The notes below the pieces were generated by a model, which ran no database searches, was not told where the DNA came from, and saw nothing but the letters and a program-made list of their open reading frames with translations. A stretch of 64,000 nucleotides of DNA from J054 sp963850255 (GTDB lineage: Bacteria; Pseudomonadota; Gammaproteobacteria; Steroidobacterales; GCA-2729495). This document shows positions 1 through 9,975 of the stretch, piece by piece. Every line of letters begins with the position of its first letter. Position 1 is the stretch's first letter. A program made the position numbers and the translations under genes. Location of the stretch: the NCBI GenBank assembly GCA_963850255.1, contig CAWKLL010000024.1:124001-188000 (forward strand), written 5' to 3'.

Positions 1-1388
1 TTCTGAAGCCGGACGTCATTGCGCCCGGCGTCGATATCCTGGCCGGACAAACGCCTGACGTTGCCAATGGCATTCGCGGCGAGGAGTTCCAGTATTTGTC
101 GGGCACCTCCATGGCAGTACCGCATGTCGCTGGATTGGCCGCCCTGCTTAAAGAACGTCACCCGGACTGGAGTCCCGCGGCCCTGAGCTCCGCCTTTGTG
201 ACCACCGCACGACAGGACCTGGTGCGCGAAGATGGCGAAACTCCCGCCGATCCCTTCGACATGGGTGGCGGCCATGTGGTGCCTAATCGCGCCATTGATC
301 CCGGCCTGATCTACGATGCCGGCAAAGCGGATTTCGACGCCTTTTTGTGCGGCACGAACCTGCCGCGCGCCACCGAGGCCGAGTGCAGTGCGCTGGCTGC
401 AGCCGGTTTCCCAACCGCGGCTGCCGATCTGAATATCGCCAGCATTACGCTGAGCGGGCTGGTCAGCAGCCGCAGCGTCACTCGCCGCGTCACCAATGTC
501 GGCGAGCCCGGAATTTATCAAGCCAGTATCGTCAGCCCGGAAGGCGTTGACGTCACGGTCAGCCCTGCGGTGCTAAACCTGGCCAGCGATGAGACAGCCG
601 AGTACAGCTTAACTTTCACCACCAGCGGCAGCGAACTCTACAACTGGAGTTTCGGGGAACTGACCTGGGATGACGGCGAGCACCAGGTACGCAGTCCGCT
701 GGCTGTGCGGCCGGTGCCGTTCCTTGCACCGCTTGAAGTTAATGGTGAAGGCCTGACCGGTAACCTGCAGTTCAATGTAGAGTTTGGCTATACGGGCGAC
801 TATCGCACCATCGTGCATGGCCTGGCACCGGCGGATGTCGCCGCCGGCAGCGTGGCTGACGATCCGTCACGCAATTACGTCTTTCAAGCCGACAGCGGGG
901 CGTTGCCGCCCAGCGTCGCGCGCTTCCAGTTCGAAGTCGGCGAGGATGCCGCCTACCTGCGCGCTGCCCTGTTTGACCGAGACACTGATGGTGACGATGA
1001 CCTCGACCTGTATGTCTACTATTGTCCCGGCCTGGTGATCTGCTCGCTGGTCGGCGTCAGCGGCGAAGACAACTCTGACGAACAACTCGATGTGCTGTTC
1101 CCCAACGCCGGCGAGTACTTCATTGATGTACACGGTTTCCGCACCGACCAGAGCACGGGCGGACCCGGTGCAGACTTCGAATTGTCCGTCTGGACCCTGG
1201 GTAATATCGACAATCGCGGTAATCTGAACATCGTGGCACCGGCCGCCGCGGCAGCCGGGCAAACCGGCACCATCAGCCTCGACTGGGCCGGACTTGAATT
1301 TGCCCGCTACCTGGGTGGCATCAGCCACGACGACGACGACAATCCCGGCGACCTGCTGGAATTCACGGTCATCGCCATCGAGCCTTAA
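1..1388 (+). CDS. Subtilisin-like serine protease (S8), C-terminal part
   Basis: This is the 3' part of a secreted subtilase; the gene enters the window already open in the frame starting at base 3. The catalytic serine motif GTSMAVPHVAG lies at about 102-134, so the Asp and His parts of the triad are upstream of the window. After the catalytic domain comes a fibronectin-III-like segment typical of subtilases (SRSVTRRVTNVG, about 470-505). An acidic beta domain follows at about 880-1190 (DTDGDDDLDLYVYY), resembling a bacterial pre-peptidase C-terminal (PPC) domain. The tail is Asp-rich. Extracellular protein degradation is the likely role; the substrate is unknown. Confidence 0.9.
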   Translation, partial: LKPDVIAPGVDILAGQTPDVANGIRGEEFQYLSGTSMAVPHVAGLAALLKERHPDWSPAALSSAFVTTARQDLVREDGETPADPFDMGGGHVVPNRAIDPGLIYDAGKADFDAFLCGTNLPRATEAECSALAAAGFPTAAADLNIASITLSGLVSSRSVTRRVTNVGEPGIYQASIVSPEGVDVTVSPAVLNLASDETAEYSLTFTTSGSELYNWSFGELTWDDGEHQVRSPLAVRPVPFLAPLEVNGEGLTGNLQFNVEFGYTGDYRTIVHGLAPADVAAGSVADDPSRNYVFQADSGALPPSVARFQFEVGEDAAYLRAALFDRDTDGDDDLDLYVYYCPGLVICSLVGVSGEDNSDEQLDVLFPNAGEYFIDVHGFRTDQSTGGPGADFELSVWTLGNIDNRGNLNIVAPAAAAAGQTGTISLDWAGLEFARYLGGISHDDDDNPGDLLEFTVIAIEP

Positions 1389-1451
1389 GACCGGCGTCGG
1401 CTTGCGGCAAGCCAGACTTCTGCGGATTCCGGATTGTCTGAACTGCGCGCG

Positions 1452-1841
1452 TCAGCCGGCCCAGAAAAATGCACTCAGGTTCGTCAGCACCAGTATCAGC
1501 AGCGCCGCCCAGGTAGACAGGGTGCCGTAAAAACGGCCGAACGTGCGCCCGGCGGATTGGCTCAATCCGAAAGCATGCAGGCCACGCCCGACAACCAGTA
1601 ACAAACCGGCAGCGTGCACCAGCCAGATCGAGGCGCCCTGCAGCTCGGCCAGTACCAGCAGGATCAGCGCGATGGGCGTGTATTCGATAAAGTTGCCCTG
1701 GACCCGAATCGTGCGCGCCAGTTCCTCGTGGCCGCCGCTGCCGATTCCCACCTGGTAGGTGCGCCGCATACCAATAATTCGGGCGCTGAGTACAATCAAT
1801 AAGACGCCGCAAAGACCGGCATATATTCCGCTAATCAGCAT
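1452..1841 (-). CDS. MAPEG-family integral membrane protein (YecN-like)
   Basis: A 129-residue protein with about four hydrophobic helices. The central RVQGNFIEYTPIALILL stretch is the hallmark of the MAPEG family (membrane-associated proteins in eicosanoid and glutathione metabolism). The bacterial branch resembles E. coli YecN. A glutathione-dependent transferase or peroxidase role is known for some family members but cannot be deduced here. It lies 25 bp downstream of tag on the same strand, so the two may be co-transcribed. Length is normal for the family. Confidence 0.85.
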   Translation of the reverse strand: MLISGIYAGLCGVLLIVLSARIIGMRRTYQVGIGSGGHEELARTIRVQGNFIEYTPIALILLVLAELQGASIWLVHAAGLLLVVGRGLHAFGLSQSAGRTFGRFYGTLSTWAALLILVLTNLSAFFWAG

Positions 1842-1866
1842 AGTCTGCTCACTCCAAATAGTCGTC

Positions 1867-2460
1867 TCAGGCCAGCGCCGCGCACTCGGTATGTCGATAG
1901 CAATCGACCATGTGATCGTTTACCAGCCCGGTGGCCTGCATGTGCGCATACATGATGGTACTGCCGACAAATTTAAAACCACGTTTCTTCAGATCCTTGC
2001 TCAAGGCATCTGAAGCGGGCGTGGTTGCCGGCGCCTCAGACTGACGACGCCAGTGATTCTGTACCGGCTTGCCGTCAACGAAAGACCAGATGTAGTCGCT
2101 GAATGAACCCCGTTCATTCTGCAGGTTCAGAAAAGCCTGCGCGTTGGTCACGGCGGCGGCGATCTTTAGTCGATTACGAATGATGCCCGGATTCAGGCGC
2201 AATTTTTCCTGGCGTTTGGCGCTAAAGCGGGCCACGCGCTCCGGGTCAAAATCATCAAAAGCTTCCCGGTAGCCCGCACGCTTGTGCAATACGGTGGCCC
2301 AGCTAAGCCCTGCCTGTGCGCCCTCCAGAATAAGGAACTCGAACTGCCGACGATCATCGCGCACCGGTACGCCCCATTCATGGTCGTGATAAGCCTGGTA
2401 TTCGTCGCTCACGTCCAGGCACCAGGGGCAACGATCGGGCGACTTGGCGGTTGTTCTCAT
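1867..2460 (-). CDS. tag: DNA-3-methyladenine glycosylase I
   Basis: This enzyme excises N3-methyladenine from alkylated DNA, the first step of base excision repair. The N-terminus RCPWC and YHDHEWGVP and the C-terminal NDHMVDC carry the Cys/His residues that bind zinc in Tag. The middle (EGAQAGLSWATVLHKR) forms part of the helix-hairpin-helix glycosylase fold. The start is set at 2460 (MRTTAK); an ATG two codons earlier (2466) and a longer in-frame extension to 2529 are possible but not conserved-looking. It is followed closely by the MAPEG gene. Confidence 0.93.
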   Translation of the reverse strand: MRTTAKSPDRCPWCLDVSDEYQAYHDHEWGVPVRDDRRQFEFLILEGAQAGLSWATVLHKRAGYREAFDDFDPERVARFSAKRQEKLRLNPGIIRNRLKIAAAVTNAQAFLNLQNERGSFSDYIWSFVDGKPVQNHWRRQSEAPATTPASDALSKDLKKRGFKFVGSTIMYAHMQATGLVNDHMVDCYRHTECAALA

Positions 2461-2598
2461 CGGCATCTCGATTTGTGGGGGTGGCCGCGAGCATGTTGCG
2501 CCCCGTTGATTATGGTAAAAAGCTACCAACGGGGCGTCCTGCAGCCACTATAAGGCCGCAGACGACAGCAGCAAACCAGCGCGGGGAGACTATCCAGA

Positions 2599-3411
2599 AT
2601 GACGGACCTTTACGGGGTCATCGGCCACCCGATTGCGCACAGCAAATCGCCCATTATTCATGCCCAGTTCGCGCGTCAGACCCAGCAGGACATCAGCTAC
2701 AGCGCCTTCGATGTGGCGCCTGCGGAGCTGGAGACGCGGATTGACGAACTGATGGAACAGGGGCTGCGCGGCTTCAATGTCACGGTGCCGCACAAGGAAT
2801 CCATCGCTGAGCTGGTAGATAGCTGCGAGGAACTGGCCGAGATGGCCGGCGCGGTCAATACCGTGAGCCTGCAGCCCGACGGCACGCTACTCGGAGACAA
2901 TACCGACGGCATCGGCCTGGTGCGGGACCTGGTACGAAACCTGGATGTGGAACTGGCCGGCACCGAGATCCTGGTGCTGGGCGCAGGCGGCGCCACCCGC
3001 GGCATCGTACCGGCGCTGCTGGATGCCGAACCCGGACGACTGCTGATTGCCAACCGCACGCCCGAGCGCGCCGAGGGCCTGGCCCTGCGTTTCAGCGACC
3101 TGGGCGAGGTAAATGCCTGTAGTTTCGGCGAACTTGGCGGCATCAGCTTCGATCTTGTCATTAACGCGACGTCGGCCGGACTACAGGGCGAGGTCCCGCC
3201 GTTCCCCGAATCGATCATTGGCCGCAGTACTATCTGCTATGACCTCTCCTACGCCATGCAGGACACGCCCTTTGTGTCCTGGGCCAAGCGCCTGGAGCCC
3301 CATGACGTGCACCAGGGCTGGGGCATGCTGGTGGAACAGGCCGCCGAGTCCTTCAAGATCTGGCGCGGGGTGAGGCCGGATACAAAGCCGGTACTGCGCC
3401 GCCTTCCCTGA
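2599..3411 (+). CDS. aroE: Shikimate dehydrogenase (NADP+)
   Basis: It reduces 3-dehydroshikimate to shikimate in aromatic amino acid biosynthesis, in the cytoplasm. The 270 residues match the family length. Visible motifs are the substrate loop HSKSP near the N-terminus, NVTVPHK with the catalytic Lys, and GDNTDGIG with the paired Asp. The NADP-binding loop GAGGATRG is followed by NRT, typical of NADP preference. A GGGGAG ribosome-binding site lies about ten bases before the ATG. It is divergent from tag. Confidence 0.96.
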   Translation: MTDLYGVIGHPIAHSKSPIIHAQFARQTQQDISYSAFDVAPAELETRIDELMEQGLRGFNVTVPHKESIAELVDSCEELAEMAGAVNTVSLQPDGTLLGDNTDGIGLVRDLVRNLDVELAGTEILVLGAGGATRGIVPALLDAEPGRLLIANRTPERAEGLALRFSDLGEVNACSFGELGGISFDLVINATSAGLQGEVPPFPESIIGRSTICYDLSYAMQDTPFVSWAKRLEPHDVHQGWGMLVEQAAESFKIWRGVRPDTKPVLRRLP

Positions 3412-3462
3412 ACCCGGCAGGTTTTTCGTAGCATTTTCGCAACACTGCCTATATGCCTGTAT

Positions 3463-3491
3463 TTGACATTCGGCGCCGCTTAGCGAATGAT
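3463..3491 (+). promoter_or_regulatory. Predicted sigma70 promoter for the TonB receptor gene
   Basis: A perfect -35 TTGACA (3463-3468) is followed after 17 bases by AATGAT (3486-3491), a 4/6 match to the -10 consensus. Transcription would begin near 3498, giving a leader of about 90 bases before the ATG at 3588. This is the only consensus-like promoter seen between aroE and the receptor. Confidence 0.5.
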
Positions 3492-3587
3492 CCGCTCAGT
3501 TATTGTTGTTCAAGACCAACGACTTAAGGGAAGTAGCTGGTCTTGTTTCTACCCTTGGCTCATTCCAGGGGTCCCAAGGAGTCCTTA

Positions 3588-6090
3588 ATGAAAGCGAATA
3601 AGCCTGTGCGCGGTCGTGTCATCGCGCGCCTGAATCCTGTGGCCGGCGCTGTGGCAGTTGCCGTCAGCGGCCTGGCGGCTATACCGCATATTGCACAAGC
3701 CCAGGAGGGCGTGTTCGACGACATCGTGGTCACAGCCACCCGCCGAGCGCAGGGCGTGCAGGACATTCCTTACAACATCTCGGCGGTTACCGGCGACAGC
3801 CTCGACCGCGATCGTATTACCGACATTGCCGGCCTGGCGAGGCGTGTACCGGGTCTGCAGCTGGTGGATCAGGGTCCGCGCAACCCGTCACCACTGATAT
3901 TGCGGGGCATCAGCGTGGATGCGCTGACCGCCAGTGAGGCCCTGGGCAACAACAATGGCGGCACCGTCTCAACCTATGTGGGTGAGATACCCGTCTATAT
4001 CGACCTGGTACCCAAGGACATCGAGCGCGTTGAGATTTTGCGCGGCCCGCAGGGCACGCTGTTCGGCGCCGGCTCGCTGGCGGGCACGGTACGTTATATT
4101 CCGCGCGCACCGGATACTTCAGAATTCACCGCCGACATTCACGGTCGCGGCTATGGCATTGAAGCAGGCGACGGCGCCAGCTTCGATATTGACGGCACGG
4201 TGAATATTCCGCTGGGCGAGGCCTTCGCCTTCCGCGGCACTTTGTCTTACATGGACCAGAAAGGCTTTATCGACCAGAACTACCTGGTCCGTCAGCCTGG
4301 TGTGTCCATTCCGGAACCCGACTTCTCAAACTCCGCCGAGGTAAACGCCAATCTTCGCCAGGAGAAAGACGTCAATACCCTCGAGCGGATCTATGCGCGC
4401 GGCGCGCTGCTCTGGGAGATCAGCGACACGGTTGAAACCACGCTGAGCTATCTCTACCAGAATCAGGACTCCGGCGGCCGGCAGATTAACCACTCCGACA
4501 GTCTCGGCGTAATCGCTGACAATCAGGGCGTGAACATACCCACCGGCTTTTACGAGAATGGCCACCGCGTCGCGGAACCGGCGGAGCGAACCAACCAGGT
4601 AATCACCCTCGACGTTATCGCCGACCTGGGCTTCGCGGAACTGACCTCCGCTACCGGCTATGTTGACTATGAAGAATCCAGCCAGCGTGACCAGACAGAT
4701 CTGTTGCTGACGTTTGGCTATACCTATGCGGATTTCCCGAACTTCACCGCGTTTACTGACGATCCGCAGACTGAGGAAACCATTACCCAGGAGTTGCGAC
4801 TGGTTTCCAACAATGACGGCGCGTTCAACTGGATCGCCGGTTTCTTTTACCGCGATACGCAAAACGATCAGGTCAGCCTCGAATTCACTCCCGGCCTGTA
4901 TCAGTTTGCCGGTGTAACCGAAGTACCGCAGGTGGTGTCCGCGCTACGGAAGCAATGTCGAGTACATCCAGGATCAGTCCACCGATACCAAGGAATGGGC
5001 CCTGTTTGGCGAGGTCGAGTACTACTTCACTGACGCCTGGCAGGTCACCGCGGGTGTGCGCTGGTTTGAAGTGGATAACTCGTTCCGCAGCGCCATCGGC
5101 TTTCCGTTGTTCAACCAGGTACTGGCTATTGATCCCGACGATCCCGCCGAGCAGATCTGGCTGAACGAAAGTCAGTCGTCGGCAACCATCGATGATGTGA
5201 TCTTTAAACTGAACACATCCTACGACTTCAGCGACGATCTTAAAGGCTACTTCACGTTCAGCCAGGGTTATCGCAATGGCGGCTCCAACGGCATCATCGA
5301 TTGCAACGATATCCCGACGCCCAATCCGAACGTGGTCTGCGGCAATGGTTCGCAACTGGCCTTTGATCCCGATACGGCCGACAACTTTGAAATCGGTATT
5401 CGCAGCACCTGGCTGGACAATAGCCTGACGATTAATGCCGCGCTGTTCTTCATCGACTGGCAGGATGTACAGGTGGCAACCACCTCTGATGGCGGAAACT
5501 TTCCCATCACCGTAAACGGCAACGCGGCAGAGAGCACCGGCCTGGAACTGGAATTCAGCTGGCAGATTATCGACAGCGTGGCAGCCCGCGGCGGCTATGC
5601 CTACACCCAGGCAGAGCTATCGGAGGATGCGCCGCTGCTGGGTCTGGGTACCGCACGCTCGGGCGATCGTTTGCCCGGCACACCGGAACACCAGGGCTCC
5701 TTGTTCTTTGATCTGGATACGCCGCTCAATGCCGAGATTAGCCTGATCGGCAGCTATGGCTTCACCGTGCAGTCCGACGTACTGACTCAGCTGGGTAATG
5801 GCGGCGACTGCTGCCGACCGGACCCGGTTGATCCCGCCGGGCGACCCGGGCCGGGCGAGAAACTGGGTGGCTACACTATTCACTATGCGTCCATCGGACT
5901 GCAGGGTGACCAGTGGACCGCCACCTTGTTCGCCGACAACCTGTTCGACAAACAGGCCGTCACCGGTGTGCGTACAGACCGCAGCTACATCGGCGGTGCC
6001 GGTGGCGGCGCAGACTATGCGCTGCGCCGCTACTTCAACTATGTGCTGACACCGCGCATCGTCGGCCTGGACCTGCGCTATCGCTTCTAG
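3588..6090 (+). CDS. TonB-dependent outer-membrane receptor (frameshifted in this sequence)
   Basis: An active transporter of the outer membrane energised by TonB; the ligand is unknown. The ATG at 3588 is preceded by AAGGAG and followed by a signal peptide ending near AQAQ. The plug domain begins with IVVTATRR (TonB-box-like) and holds RGPQGTLFGAGSLAGTVRY. The barrel ends in LDLRYRF with the C-terminal Phe needed for Bam insertion. The frame changes by +1 near 4940-4950: the upper part ends in nonsense at 5033 while the next frame continues with YGSNVEYIQDQSTDTKEW and runs to 6090. Because similar indels hit essential genes in this window, a sequencing error is the likelier explanation. A sulfotransferase follows. 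Confidence 0.88.
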
Positions 6091-6114
6091 CGTCGCGCTG
6101 CTTGATTCCCAAGC

Positions 6115-6150
6115 GATAACAGCCGGGCCTTGTCCCGGCTGTTATCATTT
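6115..6150 (+). terminator. Strong intrinsic terminator after the TonB receptor gene
   Basis: A perfect 13-bp stem (GATAACAGCCGGG at 6115-6127 with its complement at 6134-6146) with a six-base loop is followed by ATTTT. It sits 24 bp after the receptor stop and about 30 bp before the sulfotransferase start, so the two genes are probably not simply co-transcribed. Confidence 0.85.
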
Positions 6151-6177
6151 TGGCCGGGGTAAAACGGCGTCGGGTGC

Positions 6178-7767
6178 TTGTCGGAAATTTATTCACACAA
6201 GGTGACTGAAACGCATCGTGCAGCGGAGCGGGCGCTGCGACAGAAACGCTTTGCCGACAGCGAACAGCTGTGCCGAGAACTACTGGCGCAGGTACCCCGC
6301 GATGCGCATGCCCTGTATCTGCTGGGTATGACGGCCGCCGAACAGCGGCAGCTGCCGCACGCACTCAAAGCACTGCAACAGGCTGTGCTGCTGGAACCCG
6401 AGCGGGCCGATTACCTGGCCCAGTTTGCCCGCTGCCTGTCGCTGGCCCGCGCCGACAAGCAGGCGCTGCAAATCGGCACCGCTGCCATGCAACTCAACAG
6501 CAAGGACCCGCTGGTATTGGACACCCTGGGCTGCGTGTTCAGCCGTGCGGGCGATCATGAAACGGCACTGGTGAATTTTCGCCAGGCCACAGCGCTGCGT
6601 CCCGGCGACGCCAGCTTCCAGTTCAACCTGGCGGCGTCATTGAAATTTACCGGCGATCTGGACAGCGCCGAACAGGCCTATGAATCGGCCGTGGCCGCGG
6701 CTCCGAAAAGCCCGCGCGCGCACTGGGCGCTGGCCAACCTGCGCAGACAAAGTTCCGAGAAGAACCATATTGCGCGACTCGAAGCGCTACTCACGCGCAA
6801 CAGCCCGGATGTCGATGACGAACTCTACCTGCGTTATGCACTGGCCAAGGAGCACGAAGATCTGGGCGACTACGCCGCCGCCTTCGGGCAATGGCGGCAG
6901 GCCAACCAGCGCAAGCGCGCCAGCCTGGACTACAACATCGAGCAGGACGCCGCCGTATTTGCAGCTTTGCAAACGCATGTTCGCGGCGATGCATTGCAGG
7001 GCCCGGGTTACGACAGTGAAGAACCCATTTTCGTGCTGGGCATGCCCCGCACCGGCACCACCCTGGTGGAGCGGATTCTTTCCAGCCACTCGCAGGTTTA
7101 CTCAGCCGGCGAACTGGAGAACTTCGGCCTGATTATCAAGCGCGCCACAGGCACCCGCTCTGCGCGCATCCTGGACGTAGAAACCATTGAGCGTGCGCGC
7201 GATCTCGACTGGTCCGCCATTGGTAAGGAGTATCTGCAAAGCACTCGCCCGGCCACCGGCCACAGCGCGCATTTTATCGACAAGACACCGCTGAATTTTC
7301 TGCTCATCGGGTTTATTCAACGCGCGCTGCCCAAAGCACGCATCATCTGCCTGCGTCGCCATCCGCTGGACACGGTGCTGAGTAATTACCGGCAGCTGTT
7401 TGCACTACATTTTTCTTACTACAACTACGCTTATGATCTTGAGGACTGCGCCCGCTATTACCTGTTGTTCGATCAGCTGATGCAGCATTGGGAGCAGCAG
7501 TTGCCCGGCCGCGTCCTGCGCGTGGACTACGAGCAGCTGGTTGCCAACCAGGAAAGCGAGAGCCAGCGTTTAATCGCACACTGCGGCCTGGACTGGGAAG
7601 ACGCCTGCCTGGCGTTTCAGCGCAACCAGGCGCCGGTGGCCACAGCCAGTGCCGTGCAGGTACGTGAGGGTATTTACACGCGCGCCGTGGCGCGCTGGAA
7701 ACACTATGAGGCGGCGCTGGAACCGGCACGAATTATCCTCAGCAACGCAGGCATCGCACTGCCATGA
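6178..7767 (+). CDS. TPR-repeat sulfotransferase
   Basis: A 529-residue protein with two halves. Residues about 10-260 are tetratricopeptide repeats for protein binding. Residues about 280-520 are a PAPS-dependent sulfotransferase with the 5'-phosphosulfate loop GMPRTGTTLVERILSSH and the 3'-phosphate-binding region LRRHPLDTVLSNYR. The start is TTG at 6178; no ATG is available before the TPR region. TPR-sulfotransferases often neighbour TonB receptors in marine gammaproteobacteria (background knowledge), and this one sits directly behind the receptor. The acceptor substrate is unknown. Confidence 0.88.
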   Translation: MSEIYSHKVTETHRAAERALRQKRFADSEQLCRELLAQVPRDAHALYLLGMTAAEQRQLPHALKALQQAVLLEPERADYLAQFARCLSLARADKQALQIGTAAMQLNSKDPLVLDTLGCVFSRAGDHETALVNFRQATALRPGDASFQFNLAASLKFTGDLDSAEQAYESAVAAAPKSPRAHWALANLRRQSSEKNHIARLEALLTRNSPDVDDELYLRYALAKEHEDLGDYAAAFGQWRQANQRKRASLDYNIEQDAAVFAALQTHVRGDALQGPGYDSEEPIFVLGMPRTGTTLVERILSSHSQVYSAGELENFGLIIKRATGTRSARILDVETIERARDLDWSAIGKEYLQSTRPATGHSAHFIDKTPLNFLLIGFIQRALPKARIICLRRHPLDTVLSNYRQLFALHFSYYNYAYDLEDCARYYLLFDQLMQHWEQQLPGRVLRVDYEQLVANQESESQRLIAHCGLDWEDACLAFQRNQAPVATASAVQVREGIYTRAVARWKHYEAALEPARIILSNAGIALP

Positions 7768-8219
7768 GCCAGATCGATTGCATTACAGCCGTTCTGTCTA
7801 TCCCGACCGTCGAAGAAGATGGCGAATTACGAGACGCCCGTCCCGGTGAAGCATTGCTGGACGAGCATTTTGCGCAGCTGGGCGAGCGCTTCAGCGCGAT
7901 GAATACCGCTGAGGACAATCAGCCCTGCACGCTGGAAATATTGCTGGCGGAGTTTCTCGGTCAGCCGGTGGCGGCCGATGCGGTGGATTTCACCTACTAC
8001 GAGAAAAAGGGCCTGGTCTATCCGGCCATCGTGTTCAACACCGTCGGCCTCACCAGGCGCAGCGGTGAACCCCTGGCCGGGCTGATTACCGAACGCTTCC
8101 GCGATGATACCGCGCGCACCGAACTGGCCGGCCTGTTGGGCCAGGCCTTGCAGGTGGATTGGGTCAGCATTTTCACCACCTTCGGTGCAGCAGCGCCTGC
8201 CCGGCACGACGATTCCTGA
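7764..8219 (+). CDS. Conserved-looking hypothetical protein, 151 aa
   Basis: Not recognised. It overlaps the sulfotransferase stop by four bases (ATGA), implying translational coupling. The protein is acidic and soluble, with no signal peptide or membrane segment; a short hydrophobic patch (GLVYPAIVFNTVGL) could be a core strand. It ends ten bases before the next start codon, so it is probably part of the operon 6178-9006 or longer. Confidence 0.7.
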   Translation: MSQIDCITAVLSIPTVEEDGELRDARPGEALLDEHFAQLGERFSAMNTAEDNQPCTLEILLAEFLGQPVAADAVDFTYYEKKGLVYPAIVFNTVGLTRRSGEPLAGLITERFRDDTARTELAGLLGQALQVDWVSIFTTFGAAAPARHDDS

Positions 8220-8229
8220 GGAGCCGCGA

Positions 8230-9006
8230 ATGAATATTGCCGACTACCTGGCCGGGTTTCGCGGCCAATCCAGCGCTGGTCTCGACCTGTTGATCGCGGC
8301 AGTGCTGGTGATCGCCGTCCTGCTCGGGGTCCTGCTGTTCATCGAACGACCCAAACATGCAGCCGATGTGCACAGCCCGAAGATGGCCTGGCTGCGGGCC
8401 GGCCTCTATTTTTGCGGCATCATCATATTTGCGTGGCTGAGTGGCGTACTGGCGGCCACCCTGGCGCAGCCGCTGGTCACGGCCGAGCAATGGGCCGACC
8501 CGCTCTGGCTGGGTCTCAGCGGCCTGTGTTTCGCCCTGTTTGTGTGGGGCTATATCTACTGGTGGCCGCGCGGCACGCTGACCCATGGCCGAGGCCGGTT
8601 TGTTTTTGCCAGCGGCCTGTTCGGACTGGTCTGGGGCAGCTGCGGTGCGCTGTTCCTGCTGTCGATTTTTGCCATCCTCGGCGGCTTTGGCCTGCCGGCC
8701 TGGGGCGCCGCTTTGTTAATGATGCCGGTGCTGACGATCTACAACATGAACTATCAGTCGGGCTGGTGGGATATCCACGTGTCGCCGCCGCATAACATTC
8801 GTGCCTGGAACAGCAAAAAAGTGCTCGGTGCGCATAACCCGTTTCTCATCGCCACGCTGCTGCACCTGGTGTTGTTCGGCAACCTGGCCTTGTTCATCGG
8901 CATCTACGCCCTGGCCCTGGCGGCCTCGGCCATTGCCATGCGCTTCCCGCCATTCTGGGAAGCCGATGGCCCGCAGGTGTCGCTGGAAACGGCCATCGGC
9001 GAATAA
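8230..9006 (+). CDS. Polytopic membrane protein of unknown function, 258 aa
   Basis: The ATG at 8230 is chosen because GAGGAG precedes it by six bases and residues before it in the longer reading frame overlap the upstream gene. At least six hydrophobic segments are visible, starting with LLIAAVLVIAVLLGVLLF, and the C-terminal tail is acidic. No family motif was recognised. It is followed after three bases by the FetB-like gene, so the two products may act together in the inner membrane. Confidence 0.75.
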   Translation: MNIADYLAGFRGQSSAGLDLLIAAVLVIAVLLGVLLFIERPKHAADVHSPKMAWLRAGLYFCGIIIFAWLSGVLAATLAQPLVTAEQWADPLWLGLSGLCFALFVWGYIYWWPRGTLTHGRGRFVFASGLFGLVWGSCGALFLLSIFAILGGFGLPAWGAALLMMPVLTIYNMNYQSGWWDIHVSPPHNIRAWNSKKVLGAHNPFLIATLLHLVLFGNLALFIGIYALALAASAIAMRFPPFWEADGPQVSLETAIGE

Positions 9007-9009
9007 GCC

Positions 9010-9729
9010 ATGGGCGGCCAGGTACTGGAGATTTCGCTGCCGGGACTGGCACTGGCCTTTGTGCCGGTGGCGGTGGTGATGGTCATCCTGCGGCGCTGGT
9101 CGCAGCGACCCGGCAATGTTGCCTATGCACTGGCGCGCATGCTGCTGCAGTTACTGGCCATCGGCTATGTGCTGAATTTCTTGTTCAACACGCAGCAAAG
9201 CTGGGTTATCGCCGGTGTGCTTACCGTGATGCTGCTGACAGCCAGCTGGATTGCCATGCGCCCGCTGGGTCGACGCAATGCGGCGATGTATCGTCGCGCC
9301 TTGCTGGCCATCGCACTGGGCAGCCTGCCGGTGTTGCTACTGATTACCCAGGCAGTAATCCAGGTGCAGCCCTGGTATTCACCGCAGTACGTCATTCCGC
9401 TGGGCGGGATGATTTTCGCCGGCGCCATGAATGCCGTCAGCCTGGCCGCCGAACGACAAATGGCCGAAGGGGAGGCCGGCAAATCGCCGCTACAGGCACG
9501 CAATGCCGGATTGCAAGCGGCGCTGATTCCGCTGGTCAATTCGCTGCTGGCCGTGGGCCTGGTTTCATTGCCCGGCATGATGACCGGGCAAGTGCTGGCC
9601 GGGGTCGATCCGCTGGTGGCAGCGCGCTACCAGATTGTCGTCATGTGCATGCTGTTCGGCGCCGGCGGTCTGTCGGCGGCGTGCTATGTTTGGCTGGCCA
9701 GCCGCGCGGCTGGTGAAACTGCCGGGTAA
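9010..9729 (+). CDS. FetB-like ABC transporter permease (UPF0014)
   Basis: A 239-residue integral membrane protein resembling E. coli FetB/YbbM, the permease of a putative iron exporter linked to peroxide resistance. Family-like stretches are ARMLLQLLAIGYVLNF near the N-terminus, VIPLGGMIFAGAMNAVSLA in the middle, and LPGMMTGQVLAGVDPLVAAR near the C-terminus. The usual partner ATPase FetA is not adjacent: the gene before is a polytopic membrane protein and the gene after is a tiny PLDc_N-type protein. It may therefore be an orphan permease or use a distant ATPase. Confidence 0.85.
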   Translation: MGGQVLEISLPGLALAFVPVAVVMVILRRWSQRPGNVAYALARMLLQLLAIGYVLNFLFNTQQSWVIAGVLTVMLLTASWIAMRPLGRRNAAMYRRALLAIALGSLPVLLLITQAVIQVQPWYSPQYVIPLGGMIFAGAMNAVSLAAERQMAEGEAGKSPLQARNAGLQAALIPLVNSLLAVGLVSLPGMMTGQVLAGVDPLVAARYQIVVMCMLFGAGGLSAACYVWLASRAAGETAG

Positions 9730-9753
9730 GCGCTCACCAGAGGATTAATCATC

Positions 9754-9936
9754 ATGGGTTCCACCGGAATCGTCGGCCTGCTGATCCTGATTGCCGACAT
9801 CTATGCCATCGTTAAAATTGTCCAGAGTTCCGCCGACACCGTAATGAAAGTCGTGTGGATTGTGGCCGTACTGCTGCTGCCGGTGGCCGGCCTGATCGCC
9901 TGGTTTATTTTTGGCCCCGGTGGCCGCAACGGCTGA
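9754..9936 (+). CDS. Small two-helix membrane protein (PLDc_N-type)
   Basis: A 60-residue protein with two transmembrane helices and the FIFGPGGRNG end. The arrangement (IADIYAIVKIVQSS, then WIVAVLLLPVAGLIAWFIFG) is typical of the PLDc_N / cardiolipin-synthase N-terminal small membrane family. Stand-alone copies have no known function. An AGAGG site precedes the ATG. It lies in the same-direction membrane-protein run 8230-10689. Confidence 0.8.
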   Translation: MGSTGIVGLLILIADIYAIVKIVQSSADTVMKVVWIVAVLLLPVAGLIAWFIFGPGGRNG

Positions 9937-9975
9937 CCCTTCGCCTGCGGGCGCAGCACAACGAAAACATAGCCA

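Noticed and set aside
867..1328. 153-residue minus-strand open frame inside the subtilase gene
   Set aside because: Shadow of the protease reading frame; no motif and no ribosome-binding site.
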